Part shown: positions 17,736 through 27,567 of the stretch, one piece after another
Layout: every line of letters starts with the position of its first letter
Numbering within the stretch: the stretch's first letter is position 1
Assembly: GCA_958295865.1 (NCBI GenBank)
Contig: CATQHF010000004.1
Span: 124,001-188,000, forward strand
Direction: 5' to 3'
DNA from: an uncultured Dehalococcoidia bacterium
GTDB lineage: Bacteria > Chloroflexota > Dehalococcoidia > Lucifugimonadales > JADFKI01
Length of the DNA: 64,000 nt
Translations under genes and position numbers: made by a program
The notes under the pieces: model-generated
Seen by the model: the letters and a program-made list of their open reading frames with translations, nothing else
What the model was told of the DNA's origin: nothing
Databases searched by the model: none

Positions 17736-18839
17736 GTGCAACTAGATTTTGGGGTGACATCTTTCGCTCAATCTAAGCAAACTCCAGGTTTCAGTGACAG
17801 TACCATCAAGTTGGGTGAGTTATTCTGTGGAACTGGCGGTATGGCTTTGGGTGCTTCACAAGCGGAATATAAGGATTGGAAGTTTGAACATGCTTGGGTG
17901 ACCGATATAGACCGTGACAGTTGCCAAACGATTAAGCAGGTGGTTGACCCAAAAAGGATTGTCAGGAAAGATGTAAAGGACATTGATTTCGGTGCTTTGC
18001 AGGGAAAGTTCGGGAGCATAGATGGGCTAGTTTTCGGTTTCCCGTGCAATGACTTCAGTGCAGTGGGAGAACGCCGAGGCATTGACGGAGAATTTGGCGG
18101 ACTGTATAAATTCGGCGTTAAAGCGATTGATGAGCTCAACCCGACTTTTTTCGTTGCCGAAAATGTTAGCGGCTTGTCTTCAATAAATAGACGAGCAGAT
18201 TTTGACAAAATCTTGGGCGAGCTACGAGTTGCCGGTTCAGGTTACAAAGTCGTCGAGAACCTCTACAAGTTTGAAGAGTATGGCGTTCCCCAAAAAAGAC
18301 ACCGCTACATTATAGTAGGGTTCCGAGCAGACACCGCTATAGAGTTTGTGCACCCGAAGCCAGAACCTGCCTATAAGGTCAAAACTGCGAGGGAGGCGTT
18401 ATCTGAATTGCCGGAAGATGTCCGCAACAATGAACGAACTGTACAAAGTCCGCGTGTGGTAAAACGGCTTTCGTACATCAAGCCAGGTGAAAATGTTTTC
18501 ACCGCTACTTTACCAAAAGACTTGCGCTTGAACATGCGTAGCGGAGCCAAAATCAGCCAAATCTACCGGCGGTTACTACCAGATGAACCTTCGTATACTG
18601 TGACCGGAAGCGGTGGTGGTGGCACCCACTTGTATCACTGGTCTGAAGATCGGGCACTCACAAATCGCGAACGCGCGAGATTGCAGGCATTTCCTGATGA
18701 GTATGCCTTTGAGGGTGGGAAAGAAAGTGTACGTCGTCAAATTGGCATGGCAGTGCCTCCCGAGGGGGCGCGTATTGTGTTCAATGCAATTCTGACTACA
18801 ATTGCTGATTACTGTCAAAAAACTAAGTGTGTGCTGTAG
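17736..18839 (+). CDS. DNA (cytosine-5)-methyltransferase, island 2
   Basis: This 367-aa C5 methyltransferase has all core motifs in order: LFCGTGGMALG (motif I), GFPCNDFS with the catalytic cysteine (IV), FFVAENVSGL (VI), GVPQKRHRYIIVGFR (VIII) and the C-terminal RQIGMAVPPEGARIVFNAI (X). The variable region between VIII and X is short (about 100 residues). The GTG start sits behind AAAGGGG. It protects host DNA from the nuclease encoded next. It is AT-rich relative to glnS and dnaK. Confidence 0.93.
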   Translation: MQLDFGVTSFAQSKQTPGFSDSTIKLGELFCGTGGMALGASQAEYKDWKFEHAWVTDIDRDSCQTIKQVVDPKRIVRKDVKDIDFGALQGKFGSIDGLVFGFPCNDFSAVGERRGIDGEFGGLYKFGVKAIDELNPTFFVAENVSGLSSINRRADFDKILGELRVAGSGYKVVENLYKFEEYGVPQKRHRYIIVGFRADTAIEFVHPKPEPAYKVKTAREALSELPEDVRNNERTVQSPRVVKRLSYIKPGENVFTATLPKDLRLNMRSGAKISQIYRRLLPDEPSYTVTGSGGGGTHLYHWSEDRALTNRERARLQAFPDEYAFEGGKESVRRQIGMAVPPEGARIVFNAILTTIADYCQKTKCVL

Positions 18840-18840
18840 G

Positions 18841-19803
18841 ATGAGTACGATGCTCGTAAGGAATCTGTTGCAAGAGATATTAGTGAAGCCCGTACAGCAA
18901 CTCGGGGCAACGGAGTTGCTTGTAGTCAGTGGCTACGCATCCGCGTCCATGGTATACCGGCATCTGGCAATCCCAGAGATACACGAGAACAAAGTTAAAG
19001 TTCGGCTAATTGTCGGTATGGCGCGGTCTGACGGGATTTCCTTGGCTGATCACAATATGTTCAAAGAGGTTGAGGCTACGAACGGCTTCGAATGCTATTA
19101 TCGGGCTAGTGGTTCGTCTGTTCATAGCAAAGTGTATGTTTGGATGTCGGATCGTGAGCCAGTTAAGGCTTTTGTCGGTAGCGCTAACTACACTGAACAA
19201 GGCTTCATCAGTAATCTCCAAGAGAATGCTATGGCGGAAGGCAACTCCCGTGATGCGTACAATTATTTCATGGACACCTTGAAAGAGACCATGGAGATTA
19301 CGCATGACGATATAGATCAGCATGTCAGATTCTATACAAATAATCATCAAAATCGAGACGGCGGCGAAGATGATGATTGCGTTATAGTTTCTCTGCTGGG
19401 AACGAGGGGAGAATGGAGGAACGAAGTCCCTGAACGTAGTGGATTGAATTGGGGACAAAGACCTGAACACAGAAGAAATCCGAACCAAGCCTATATTCAG
19501 ATCGGTGCTAGGCTGGCAAGAACGGGCTTCTTTCCGCCCAGACCTGAAAGATTTACCGTGCTCACAGATGACGGTCTTAGCTTTGAAGCCGTTAGAGCAC
19601 AGAAAACTTCAAGAGTTGATAGCGGTGGAGATGCCATCGAAACACCCCAAGGAAATCATATACTCGGAGCGTATTTCCGTGCAAGATTAGGTGTTCAAAG
19701 TGGTGCTCCTGTCAAGAGGCAGCATTTGGAAAATTATGGCCGTACAGATGTGACATTCTGCAAACTGGAAGATGAAACTTATTTGATGAACTTCTCAGTT
19801 TAA
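18841..19803 (+). CDS. PLD-superfamily restriction endonuclease (NgoFVII-like), island 2
   Basis: This is a 320-aa protein starting at ATG 18841, one base after the methyltransferase stop. Residues VHSKVYVW through AFVGSANYTEQGF (about 95-125) form the phospholipase-D HxK...GSxN catalytic motif, here as a nuclease of the NgoFVII type. Such enzymes dimerise through the single HxK half-site. The C-terminal third (about 200-320) would be the DNA-recognition part. Adjacent C5 methyltransferase and Vsr genes support a type II system. I infer family, not cleavage specificity. Confidence 0.8.
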   Translation: MSTMLVRNLLQEILVKPVQQLGATELLVVSGYASASMVYRHLAIPEIHENKVKVRLIVGMARSDGISLADHNMFKEVEATNGFECYYRASGSSVHSKVYVWMSDREPVKAFVGSANYTEQGFISNLQENAMAEGNSRDAYNYFMDTLKETMEITHDDIDQHVRFYTNNHQNRDGGEDDDCVIVSLLGTRGEWRNEVPERSGLNWGQRPEHRRNPNQAYIQIGARLARTGFFPPRPERFTVLTDDGLSFEAVRAQKTSRVDSGGDAIETPQGNHILGAYFRARLGVQSGAPVKRQHLENYGRTDVTFCKLEDETYLMNFSV

Positions 19804-19811
19804 TCGGGTGC

Positions 19812-20228
19812 CTAGCGACGAGTAGGAAGAATTTCATCAAGAAGATTCTCCAAATCCACACCGTCCCGAGTTTGACATTCCCATATTACTAATACGGTCC
19901 ATCCGTTCTGCCTTAAGGCATCGTAGTTTTCTTGGTCTCTGATGACTGTCCTTGCGAATTTCTTACTCCAGTAATCAGTATTGCTTCTAGGGGTTGTTGA
20001 ATATCGGCAATCTGGATGCCTATGCCAAAAGCATCCGTTTACGAAAATAACTGTCATATAGCGAGGCATGACTAAATCAGGTTTTCCGGGCATCCCTTTC
20101 ACATGGAGACGGAAGCGGTAACCTGCACGATGCACGAGTGAGCGCACCCGTAGTTCAGGCGATGTATCCCGACTGCGGATGCGCCTCATATTCCAACTGC
20201 GACGTTCTGGAGAAAGATGGTCTGCCAA
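19812..20228 (-). CDS. vsr: very short patch repair endonuclease
   Basis: The 138-aa product has Vsr hallmarks: the N-terminal RRSWNMRRIRSRDTSPELRV, then PGKPDLVMPRYMTVIFVNGC with the catalytic Asp. FWHRHPDCRY and FARTVIRDQENYDALRQNGW follow, then VIWECQ. Vsr nicks T:G mismatches formed by deamination of 5-methylcytosine, so it fits beside the C5 methyltransferase. It is convergent with the nuclease gene (8 bases apart) and its start is 31 bases from the end of dnaK. Confidence 0.93.
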   Translation of the reverse strand: MADHLSPERRSWNMRRIRSRDTSPELRVRSLVHRAGYRFRLHVKGMPGKPDLVMPRYMTVIFVNGCFWHRHPDCRYSTTPRSNTDYWSKKFARTVIRDQENYDALRQNGWTVLVIWECQTRDGVDLENLLDEILPTRR

Positions 20229-20258
20229 AGCACTCGCTTCTTATCTTACTCTTAGCCC

Positions 20259-22175
<1,917 letters not shown>

Positions 22176-22215
22176 TGGTCAGGTCTCCTGATAATCTTAT
22201 GGTGATGTTCCGTCT

Positions 22216-22797
22216 TTATTCGTCCTGCGCGGCTGCGGGCGCTTTCGCCACTATCACTTGCGACGCGCGCATCACCCTGTCGTGCAGGCGGTATCCTTCG
22301 CGGAATACATTTATGATAGTGCCGTCCTCGGCGTCCGGCGTCTCCTGATAATGCACCGCCTCATGCTCCCGGGGATCGAAAGGCTTGCCGGCCGCCTCTA
22401 TCTTGCTCACGCCCTCCGATTCCAGGATATTGGCAAGGTTGCGCTGCACCAGGGTCAGCCCTTCCTGCCAGCCCGCCGCCGCCGCGTCGTCGGGAAGCAT
22501 GCCGATGGCGCGGTCGAAGTCGTCCACCACGCCCAGGAACTTCATGATGAGGTTGGCGTTGGCGTTGCGCCGCAGCTCCTGCCGCTCATCGTCCATGCGC
22601 CGCCTATAATTTATGAGATCGGCTTGGGCGCGCTTTGCCATAGCCTCGAACTGGTCGCGCTCCGCCATTGCCTTGAGCATGGCGTGCTCCGCATCCTTGG
22701 GCTGCTCATCCGGCAGCGTCATGTCCGGCGAATCCGGCGACGACTGCGTACCCTCATCCGAGTGCGCGGCGTCATCGCCATGCTTGTCTTCGCTCAT
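22216..22797 (-). CDS. grpE: nucleotide exchange factor GrpE
   Basis: The 193-aa protein has an acidic N-terminus followed by a long helical dimerisation region (about 50-95). The core is FLGVVDDFDRAIGML, then GVSKIEAAGKPFDPREHEAV and a C-terminal VFREGYRLHDRVMRASQVIV. GrpE releases ADP from DnaK. It is read after hspR and before dnaK, 97 and 40 bases apart. GGAGG stands before the start. Confidence 0.93.
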   Translation of the reverse strand: MSEDKHGDDAAHSDEGTQSSPDSPDMTLPDEQPKDAEHAMLKAMAERDQFEAMAKRAQADLINYRRRMDDERQELRRNANANLIMKFLGVVDDFDRAIGMLPDDAAAAGWQEGLTLVQRNLANILESEGVSKIEAAGKPFDPREHEAVHYQETPDAEDGTIINVFREGYRLHDRVMRASQVIVAKAPAAAQDE

Positions 22798-22894
22798 CGA
22801 TCGTATCCTCCGCTCGCGTTATCTCACGGGTAGAGTTCCCTCACATCGCAACGGGTTCCCGCTTTTGCGGGAATGGCGAATTGGGAACGCTGAA

Positions 22895-23263
22895 TTATCT
22901 CACTCGCGTATGTAGTATCCCCAGCATCTCGTCGACGCTCTCGTTCAGCGCCTGCTTCAACTCTTCGCCTTCTAGGTTGTTAATATGGTTCTTCATCTGC
23001 AACAGCCTGTTGAAGAGGCGCAGCGCCAGCTGTACGCCCGCGAGGTTAAGCCCCATCTCGCCGACGAGGTGTTTGATGAGCCGCAGCCGCGCCACATCCT
23101 CGTCCGAGTAGAGGCGCAGCATGCCCATCGTTCGGGAAGGGCGCACAAGTCCGATGCGCTCGTACTTTCGCAGCGTCTGCGGGTGCATCTCCAGGATGCG
23201 CGCCGCCACGCTGATGATATACACGCCCTCCAACTGCTCGCTGCCCTGTCGGTTTCTGTTCAT
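22895..23263 (-). CDS. hspR: HspR-type MerR-family heat-shock repressor
   Basis: This is a 122-aa MerR-family protein with an N-terminal helix-turn-helix of the HspR type: IISVAARILEMHPQTLRKYE, then RIGLVRPSRTMGMLRLYSDE. A helical C-terminal region follows. In actinobacteria HspR binds HAIR operators and, with DnaK, represses the dnaK operon; here it leads hspR-grpE-dnaK. GGAGG precedes the start. The spacer to grpE (22798-22894) holds a short palindrome, TTCCCGCTTTTGCGGGAA at 22855-22872. Confidence 0.85.
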   Translation of the reverse strand: MNRNRQGSEQLEGVYIISVAARILEMHPQTLRKYERIGLVRPSRTMGMLRLYSDEDVARLRLIKHLVGEMGLNLAGVQLALRLFNRLLQMKNHINNLEGEELKQALNESVDEMLGILHTRVR

Positions 23264-23313
23264 GTGCCCTCCGGACGCCCGCCGCTATTGGCGCGTTGGC
23301 ATTGCTAACCTTT

Positions 23314-23338
23314 GGGCGTGACGCCCGTTATATTATAC
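23314..23338 (-). promoter_or_regulatory. hspR-grpE-dnaK promoter with palindrome at the start site
   Basis: On the minus strand, TATAAT lies at 23337-23332. The expected transcription start falls on a perfect 13-base palindrome, GGGCGTGACGCCC (23314-23326), a plausible operator. No clear -35 is visible, and the palindrome does not match the classic HAIR sequence. Confidence 0.5.
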
Positions 23339-23444
23339 GCAACACCCATCGCAAAGTGCAGATATTCCGGCGACAGCGGCGTTGCGGTTCTGAGCGAATG
23401 GTAGCCCGATATACTATGTCAACCACTCAATCATATTCTAAACA

Positions 23445-23473
23445 TTGACACAAAGCATGTCAAGGTATATTAT
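23445..23473 (+). promoter_or_regulatory. promoter with overlapping inverted repeat, upstream of zinc-ribbon gene
   Basis: TTGACA at 23445-23450 and TATTAT at 23468-23473 are 17 bases apart. The -35 is also the left arm of TTGACA-(7 bases)-TGTCAA (23445-23463), so a protein could bind across it. The 7-base spacer equals that of HAIR elements bound by HspR, whose gene is divergent nearby, but the arms differ. Between here and hspR (23339-23444) I see no other feature. Confidence 0.55.
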
Positions 23474-23607
23474 AGAAATCGTCAAGGATCACATTCACGG
23501 ATGCGCGGCACGGTGGCAACTATTCGGAGATGCGCGCATCTAAATGTATAGAGGACAACAAAGCTTGCGGCGTCAAGCCAACCCTGAAGCACAACGGAGG
23601 TGAAACA

Positions 23608-23784
23608 ATGAGTCTGTATCTGAAATCCTGCCCTCGCTGCAAGGGCGACATGAACTCCAACCGCGACATGTACGGCGAATATCGCATGTGCCTGCAATGC
23701 GGACACATGGTTGACATCCCGCGCACATCCAACCTCTTCGCGCTGCGGCTCAGCGTCCAGAACGCCAAGAAGAAGGCGGCATAG
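23608..23784 (+). CDS. small zinc-ribbon protein
   Basis: The 58-aa product has two CxxC pairs (CPRCKG and CLQCGH) 19 residues apart, a zinc-ribbon arrangement, and a basic tail (RLSVQNAKKKAA). It starts at ATG 23608 behind a near-perfect ACGGAGGTG. The long leader (about 130 bases from the promoter) is unusual. It could be a nucleic-acid-binding or regulatory miniprotein. I do not recognise its family. A strong terminator follows. Confidence 0.7.
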   Translation: MSLYLKSCPRCKGDMNSNRDMYGEYRMCLQCGHMVDIPRTSNLFALRLSVQNAKKKAA

Positions 23785-23825
23785 AGGGTATAATTTAACC
23801 CTCTGCCCCCGGCTCAGAACGAAGG

Positions 23826-23856
23826 AAAGCCCCTCTCAACTGCGAGAGGGGCTTTT
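23826..23856 (+). terminator. strong intrinsic terminator
   Basis: A perfect 12-base stem, AAAGCCCCTCTC and its complement, with a 6-base loop and a TTTT end. It lies between convergent genes and may also act on the minus-strand transcript ending at 23897. A weaker hairpin (23783-23804) precedes it. Confidence 0.85.
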
Positions 23857-23896
23857 GCTTTACTGCCCGCGCATTACGGCGCCTAATTGCCCGCCG

Positions 23897-24511
23897 CTAC
23901 ATCAGCTCATCCCAGAAGCGCTGCTCCTTCCAGGGGTCGCCTTCCATGTGATAGCCGCGCACCTCCCAGAATCCGGGCCTGTCCTCGGTCATGAACTCCA
24001 GCCCATTCACCCACTTGGCGCTCTTCCAGCCGTAGCGCTTGGGCACGACCAGACGCAGCGGCCCACCGTGCGCCTCCGCGAGCGGCGCGCCGTCGTGCGC
24101 CCACGCGAACAGCACATCGTCATCGGCTATCACATCCAGGGCAAGGTTCGTCGAGTAGCCGCCGTAGCAGTGCGCCATCACATGCGTCGCCTCCGGATTC
24201 GGCTTGACGAGCTTCATCACCTCATTGAACGCCACGCCCTCCCAGGTGTTTTGAAGCTTGCTCCATTGCGTTACGCAGTGGAACTCGGCGTCGAGCGTGA
24301 GCTTGGGCAACTCCGTGAACTGCTGCCAGCTCAGCGCAACCTCATCTGCCACATGCCCGAATATCCGAAACTGCCATGTGTCAAGGCTAATCCTGGGCGT
24401 AGGCCCGTATGTCAATATCGGGAACTTCTCGGTAACGAACTGTCCCGGCGGCGCGTTCCGCTCCATAGTCGGCATACGCCTGCGGTTGATCCGTCCCAGC
24501 TTCTTCAGCAT
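23897..24511 (-). CDS. sulfite-oxidase-family molybdopterin enzyme
   Basis: The 204-aa product belongs to the molybdopterin-binding oxidoreductase fold of sulfite oxidase and MsrP. Key segments are WQFRIFGHVADE, then LDAEFHCVTQWSK with the molybdenum-ligating Cys79, and VMAHCYGGYSTN. PLRLVVPKRYGWKSAKWVN and GYHMEGDPWKEQRFW follow. It lacks a Tat signal and the dimerisation domain, so it is a short cytoplasmic-type member of unknown substrate. ATG 24511 is chosen because GGAGGGG stands 8 bases upstream; a TTG-type extension to 24541 is possible. Confidence 0.85.
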   Translation of the reverse strand: MLKKLGRINRRRMPTMERNAPPGQFVTEKFPILTYGPTPRISLDTWQFRIFGHVADEVALSWQQFTELPKLTLDAEFHCVTQWSKLQNTWEGVAFNEVMKLVKPNPEATHVMAHCYGGYSTNLALDVIADDDVLFAWAHDGAPLAEAHGGPLRLVVPKRYGWKSAKWVNGLEFMTEDRPGFWEVRGYHMEGDPWKEQRFWDELM

Positions 24512-24692
24512 ATTTCTTCCCCTCCAAGTGTGTTGTTTCACTTATAAGATGCGTTTTGCGCGCAACAAGATGCAAATGCCAGCCCGCGCCCGATTTCGCC
24601 AACGCCTAAACGCAACTTGATATAGTGTACACTAAATCACAAGGCGGAATATCCCCTGCGTCCCGTCCATCCCGTTAGCGCTTGGAGCAGCC

Positions 24693-25520
24693 ATGAACGA
24701 GCGGATAGAAGAGATACTGCGCGGCGCGTATGACCTGCATGTGCATGCCGCGCCCGACGGCAGGCGGCAGCGTCGCATGGACGCGCTCGAAGTGGCGCGC
24801 TGTGCCTACGAAGCCGAGATGGGCGGCTTCGTGCTGAAGTCCCACGACTACAACACCGCGCCGCTGACCTATGCGCTCAACCAGATGTATCCTGGGCTGC
24901 GTGTATTCGGCGCAATCGCGCTCAACCGCTCTGTGGGCGGCGTCAATCCCGATGCCGTGCAGGTCGCCGCCGACCTAGGCGCGCAGGTCGTTTGGATGCC
25001 CACCTTCACCGCCGACTTTCGACTGCGTGAGCGGGGCGGCGGCATTCGCGTCGCGGACGATGAGGGCAATCTGTGCGCCGGCGTCCATGAAGCGCTGGAA
25101 ATCATCGCCGCCAACGACATGACGCTCGCGTCCGGGCACATATCGCCCGCAGAGGCTATCGCGCTGTTCGAGGCGGCATCTACTCAGGGCGTCCGGCGCA
25201 TGATTGCCACGCACCCCGACGGTATAGCGACCATGGACGAACAGCGCCGCATGATTTCGCTCGGCGCGTACCCGGAATATACCTTCCTCGCCTGCATGCC
25301 CCCGCGCGCGCGCAGAACGCCGCGGCAGTTCGCCGAAACCCTGCGTATGCTCGGCGTGGGAAATTGCGTCGTAGCCACCGACTTCGGCCAGTGGATGAAC
25401 CCGCCGCCGGCGGAAGGCATGCGCATGGCTATCGCCGCCCTGCTGGACGCCGGCATGTCGGACGATGAGGTAGCCGCGCTCGTAAAGCGCAATCCCGCCC
25501 AGCTGCTGGGCGCTGAGTAG
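24693..25520 (+). CDS. DUF6282-type amidohydrolase-like protein
   Basis: This 275-aa TIM-barrel hydrolase relative starts with YDLHVHAAPDGR (HxH metal site, residues about 16-18). Further candidate ligands are KSHDYNT (near 51), ASGHISPAEA (near 148), ATHPDG (near 171) and VVATDFGQWMNPPP (near 227). The family is common in environmental bacteria and no substrate is known to me. It is isolated between the molybdoenzyme and the flavin oxidoreductase. A stem of 150 bases before the start shows no strong promoter. Confidence 0.75.
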   Translation: MNERIEEILRGAYDLHVHAAPDGRRQRRMDALEVARCAYEAEMGGFVLKSHDYNTAPLTYALNQMYPGLRVFGAIALNRSVGGVNPDAVQVAADLGAQVVWMPTFTADFRLRERGGGIRVADDEGNLCAGVHEALEIIAANDMTLASGHISPAEAIALFEAASTQGVRRMIATHPDGIATMDEQRRMISLGAYPEYTFLACMPPRARRTPRQFAETLRMLGVGNCVVATDFGQWMNPPPAEGMRMAIAALLDAGMSDDEVAALVKRNPAQLLGAE

Positions 25521-25541
25521 CGAGCGCCGAAAGCCCTTTTG

Positions 25542-26612
25542 CTATGGCAGGTTCGGCAGCACCTCTTGGCTCATCAGCGTCATGGAATCCAGCCACCGCT
25601 GCCTATCCTGCTCCCAGTCGTGGCAGAGCAGCAGCAGCTTCCCAAACCCGCCCACATCGGCGTGCAGTTTTCGCAGCCTGCGCGTTACCTCATCCGGGTC
25701 GCCCACAATCCACAGGTTCTCCAGCATATACTCCGGCGTCAGCGCCTCATCGGGCATATCCGCGTTCGTCTTCAGCCCAGCAAGCCCTCTGCCGCTGCCG
25801 AGCAGGGGAATCCAGTAGTCCACGAAGAAGCGCCCGAAGGCGTGCAGCGCCTCCTCGCGCGCCTTGTCGCCGTCTTCCGCTACATAGACCTCGCGCGAGA
25901 TGCGCCACTCGCCGCGCGACGGCTCGATGTTGCTCTTGGCTGCGCCCTTAGCGACAACTTCCCAGTGGCTCGGCAGGAAGCTGTCGTGCAGGAAGCATGT
26001 GCTCAACGGCATCCAGCCCCGTTCACCCACAATCTCCAGCGTCCCGCTGTATGGGCTGCTTCCGGCGACCGCGATGGGCGGGTGCGGCTGCTGGTACGGC
26101 TTCATGTGAAAGCCAAGCCTGCGTTCCGGCACAGCCTCCGGCAGCCTGCCCTCGTAGAACTTGCTCTCGTAGTCGAACGGCTCACCCTCCCATATCTTCA
26201 GGATGAGATCGACTGCCTCGTACAGCCGTTCACGCGGCTCGCCCAACTCCGTGTCCAGCCCGAACAGCTCCGTGTCGGTCGAGGGCCCGCCGGAGCCTAT
26301 GCCCAAGTAAATCCGCCCCTTAGCCATGTGGTCGAGCATCGCTATGCGGTGGGCGACATGCGCCGGGTGGTGGTAGTGCAGCAGCGACACGCCCGTGCCG
26401 AACCGCATCCGCTCCGTAACGCCGAGCGCCCTTGCGATGAACAACTCCGGCGACGGCATGTTCTCCCAGGGCAGCGTGAAATGCTCCCCAATCCACGCCT
26501 CGCTGAAGCCCAGATTGTCCGCGTGCGCCATCAGCTCCAAGTCTTCCTCATAAGTCTCGGCATGCGGGCGGTGCGGGTAGTGCAGGGGCATCAAGAATAG
26601 ACCGAGTTCCAT
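25542..26612 (-). CDS. LLM-class (luciferase-like) flavin-dependent oxidoreductase
   Basis: The 356-aa enzyme has the bacterial luciferase-like TIM barrel: HADNLGFSEAWIGEHFT near residue 30, RMRFGTGVSLLHYHHPAHVA near 75, and GRIYLGIGSGGPSTDTELFG. Family members use FMN or F420 to oxidise or reduce small organic molecules. The substrate is not readable. The start ATG at 26612 has GCGAGGAC upstream. It is convergent with the DUF6282 gene (21 bases apart). Confidence 0.88.
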   Translation of the reverse strand: MELGLFLMPLHYPHRPHAETYEEDLELMAHADNLGFSEAWIGEHFTLPWENMPSPELFIARALGVTERMRFGTGVSLLHYHHPAHVAHRIAMLDHMAKGRIYLGIGSGGPSTDTELFGLDTELGEPRERLYEAVDLILKIWEGEPFDYESKFYEGRLPEAVPERRLGFHMKPYQQPHPPIAVAGSSPYSGTLEIVGERGWMPLSTCFLHDSFLPSHWEVVAKGAAKSNIEPSRGEWRISREVYVAEDGDKAREEALHAFGRFFVDYWIPLLGSGRGLAGLKTNADMPDEALTPEYMLENLWIVGDPDEVTRRLRKLHADVGGFGKLLLLCHDWEQDRQRWLDSMTLMSQEVLPNLP

Positions 26613-26659
26613 GGCTGTCCTCGCTTGCTTGTTTTAGGTTGGATTGCGTGAGTCTGTGG

Positions 26660-27133
26660 TTATCGCCACGAGTTGCGAAGGGCTATAAAGTTCACTGCCG
26701 CGGGTGCGTTGCGGCTATTCTGCATAGCCGTGAGGTATAAGTCCAAGTCCACTGTGAGCAAAGGCGTATCTTCGGTGGCAGCCTCCAAAAGCGCGGCGTC
26801 GGTAATGCCGAGCCGCACAAACTCGCTGTTGGACGCCGCCCTATCGCTGGCGATTACGACCTCTTCCGAACTCTGTATCACCAATCGAAGCATCTCGAAA
26901 AGGCGCGAACGCTCAGGCTCCCCATGCTGACCAAGCAGATTGGATGTCTCCGTAAGTGTGTTTGGAGTTACGAACACGCGCCCAGCCGGTTCAATCAAAT
27001 CATGCAGAGCATCGTAATCCTCCGCCGTGTACGCTCTCAGCCTACGATGCCTGGCTATATGCTCCCGACCTACTCTGCCTACGACAAGCAGCACAAGCAA
27101 GTTCGTGTCGATGAAGTATCCCGATATGGGCAT
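26660..27133 (-). CDS. PIN-domain ribonuclease (toxin-like)
   Basis: This is a 157-aa PIN protein with the conserved acidic residues in place: Asp9 (FIDTN), Glu62 (TLTETSNLL), Asp112 (LGITDAALLEAA) and Asp129/131 (LLTVDLDL). PIN toxins cut RNA. The open frame extends to 27385, but the start at 27133 begins exactly with the PIN fold and sits four bases after the stop of a 94-aa gene. That order, small partner first then PIN, is typical of VapBC-like modules, though the partner is not a recognised VapB. Confidence 0.8.
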   Translation of the reverse strand: MPISGYFIDTNLLVLLVVGRVGREHIARHRRLRAYTAEDYDALHDLIEPAGRVFVTPNTLTETSNLLGQHGEPERSRLFEMLRLVIQSSEEVVIASDRAASNSEFVRLGITDAALLEAATEDTPLLTVDLDLYLTAMQNSRNAPAAVNFIALRNSWR

Positions 27134-27137
27134 CGCC

Positions 27138-27422
27138 TCAATCCGAGCGCGCCAAGATTCGGTCCTTGAGCGAGATGATTTGTCCGTCGCCGTCATCGAT
27201 GCGAACCACTTTATACGCGCGAGGTCGGCGAGCATCCGAGTATGGGATGGGCACGACGGAGTTCTCCTTATCCCACGGGCGCGAGAAACCGATAGTAACC
27301 CGCCACTCGTCCGAGAGTTCGTCGAACTCCACCTCCTCCAGCCCGATGTCCATGATGTCCTCTTCGTCATATAGACTGACGACATATTCTCTAGCCGTTC
27401 TCACCGCTTGTTTCACATCCAT
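27138..27422 (-). CDS. small acidic protein paired with the PIN gene (possible antitoxin)
   Basis: This 94-aa protein starts at ATG 27422 behind GGTGGAGG. It is acidic in the first half (YDEEDIMDIGLEEVEFDELS) and ends in a basic stretch with AYKVVRIDDGDGQIISLKDR. The middle WRVTIGFSRPWD strand pattern suggests a small beta-rich fold. Tight coupling to the PIN gene suggests an antitoxin or an RNA-binding partner. No recognised VapB, AbrB or RHH DNA-binding motif is present. Confidence 0.6.
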   Translation of the reverse strand: MDVKQAVRTAREYVVSLYDEEDIMDIGLEEVEFDELSDEWRVTIGFSRPWDKENSVVPIPYSDARRPRAYKVVRIDDGDGQIISLKDRILARSD

Positions 27423-27503
27423 GACAACCTCCACCAAAAATCTTAACATAGATAAGCAGATTTGAGGGAATGTCATCATGCCAATCCTGTTAGTCCCCGT
27501 CCC

Positions 27504-27567
27504 TTGTGATATATTCTTGGGCGTGGCAACCAATCCGTATTGTGAGCAAGAGCAAGCATGGCAAAAG
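27504..27567 (+). promoter_or_regulatory. promoter-leader cassette, copy 1
   Basis: This 64-base stretch contains an extended -10 (TGATATATT, -10 box at 27510-27515), a leader with no obvious Shine-Dalgarno and the first ten coding bases of the glycosyltransferase (ATGGCAAAAG). An almost identical 64 bases (three differences) precedes and starts the CoA-transferase gene at 29811-29874. Confidence 0.7.

Noticed and set aside
23445-23463. Classic HAIR operator for HspR
   Set aside because: Only the 7-base spacing fits; the arms TTGACA/TGTCAA differ from the CTTGAGT/ACTCAAG consensus, so I report it only as a candidate operator.
27138-27385. N-terminal extension of the PIN protein to 27385
   Set aside because: It would overlap the 94-aa gene in another frame and encode a Ser/Arg/Trp-rich peptide unlike PIN proteins; the tight start at 27133 is better.
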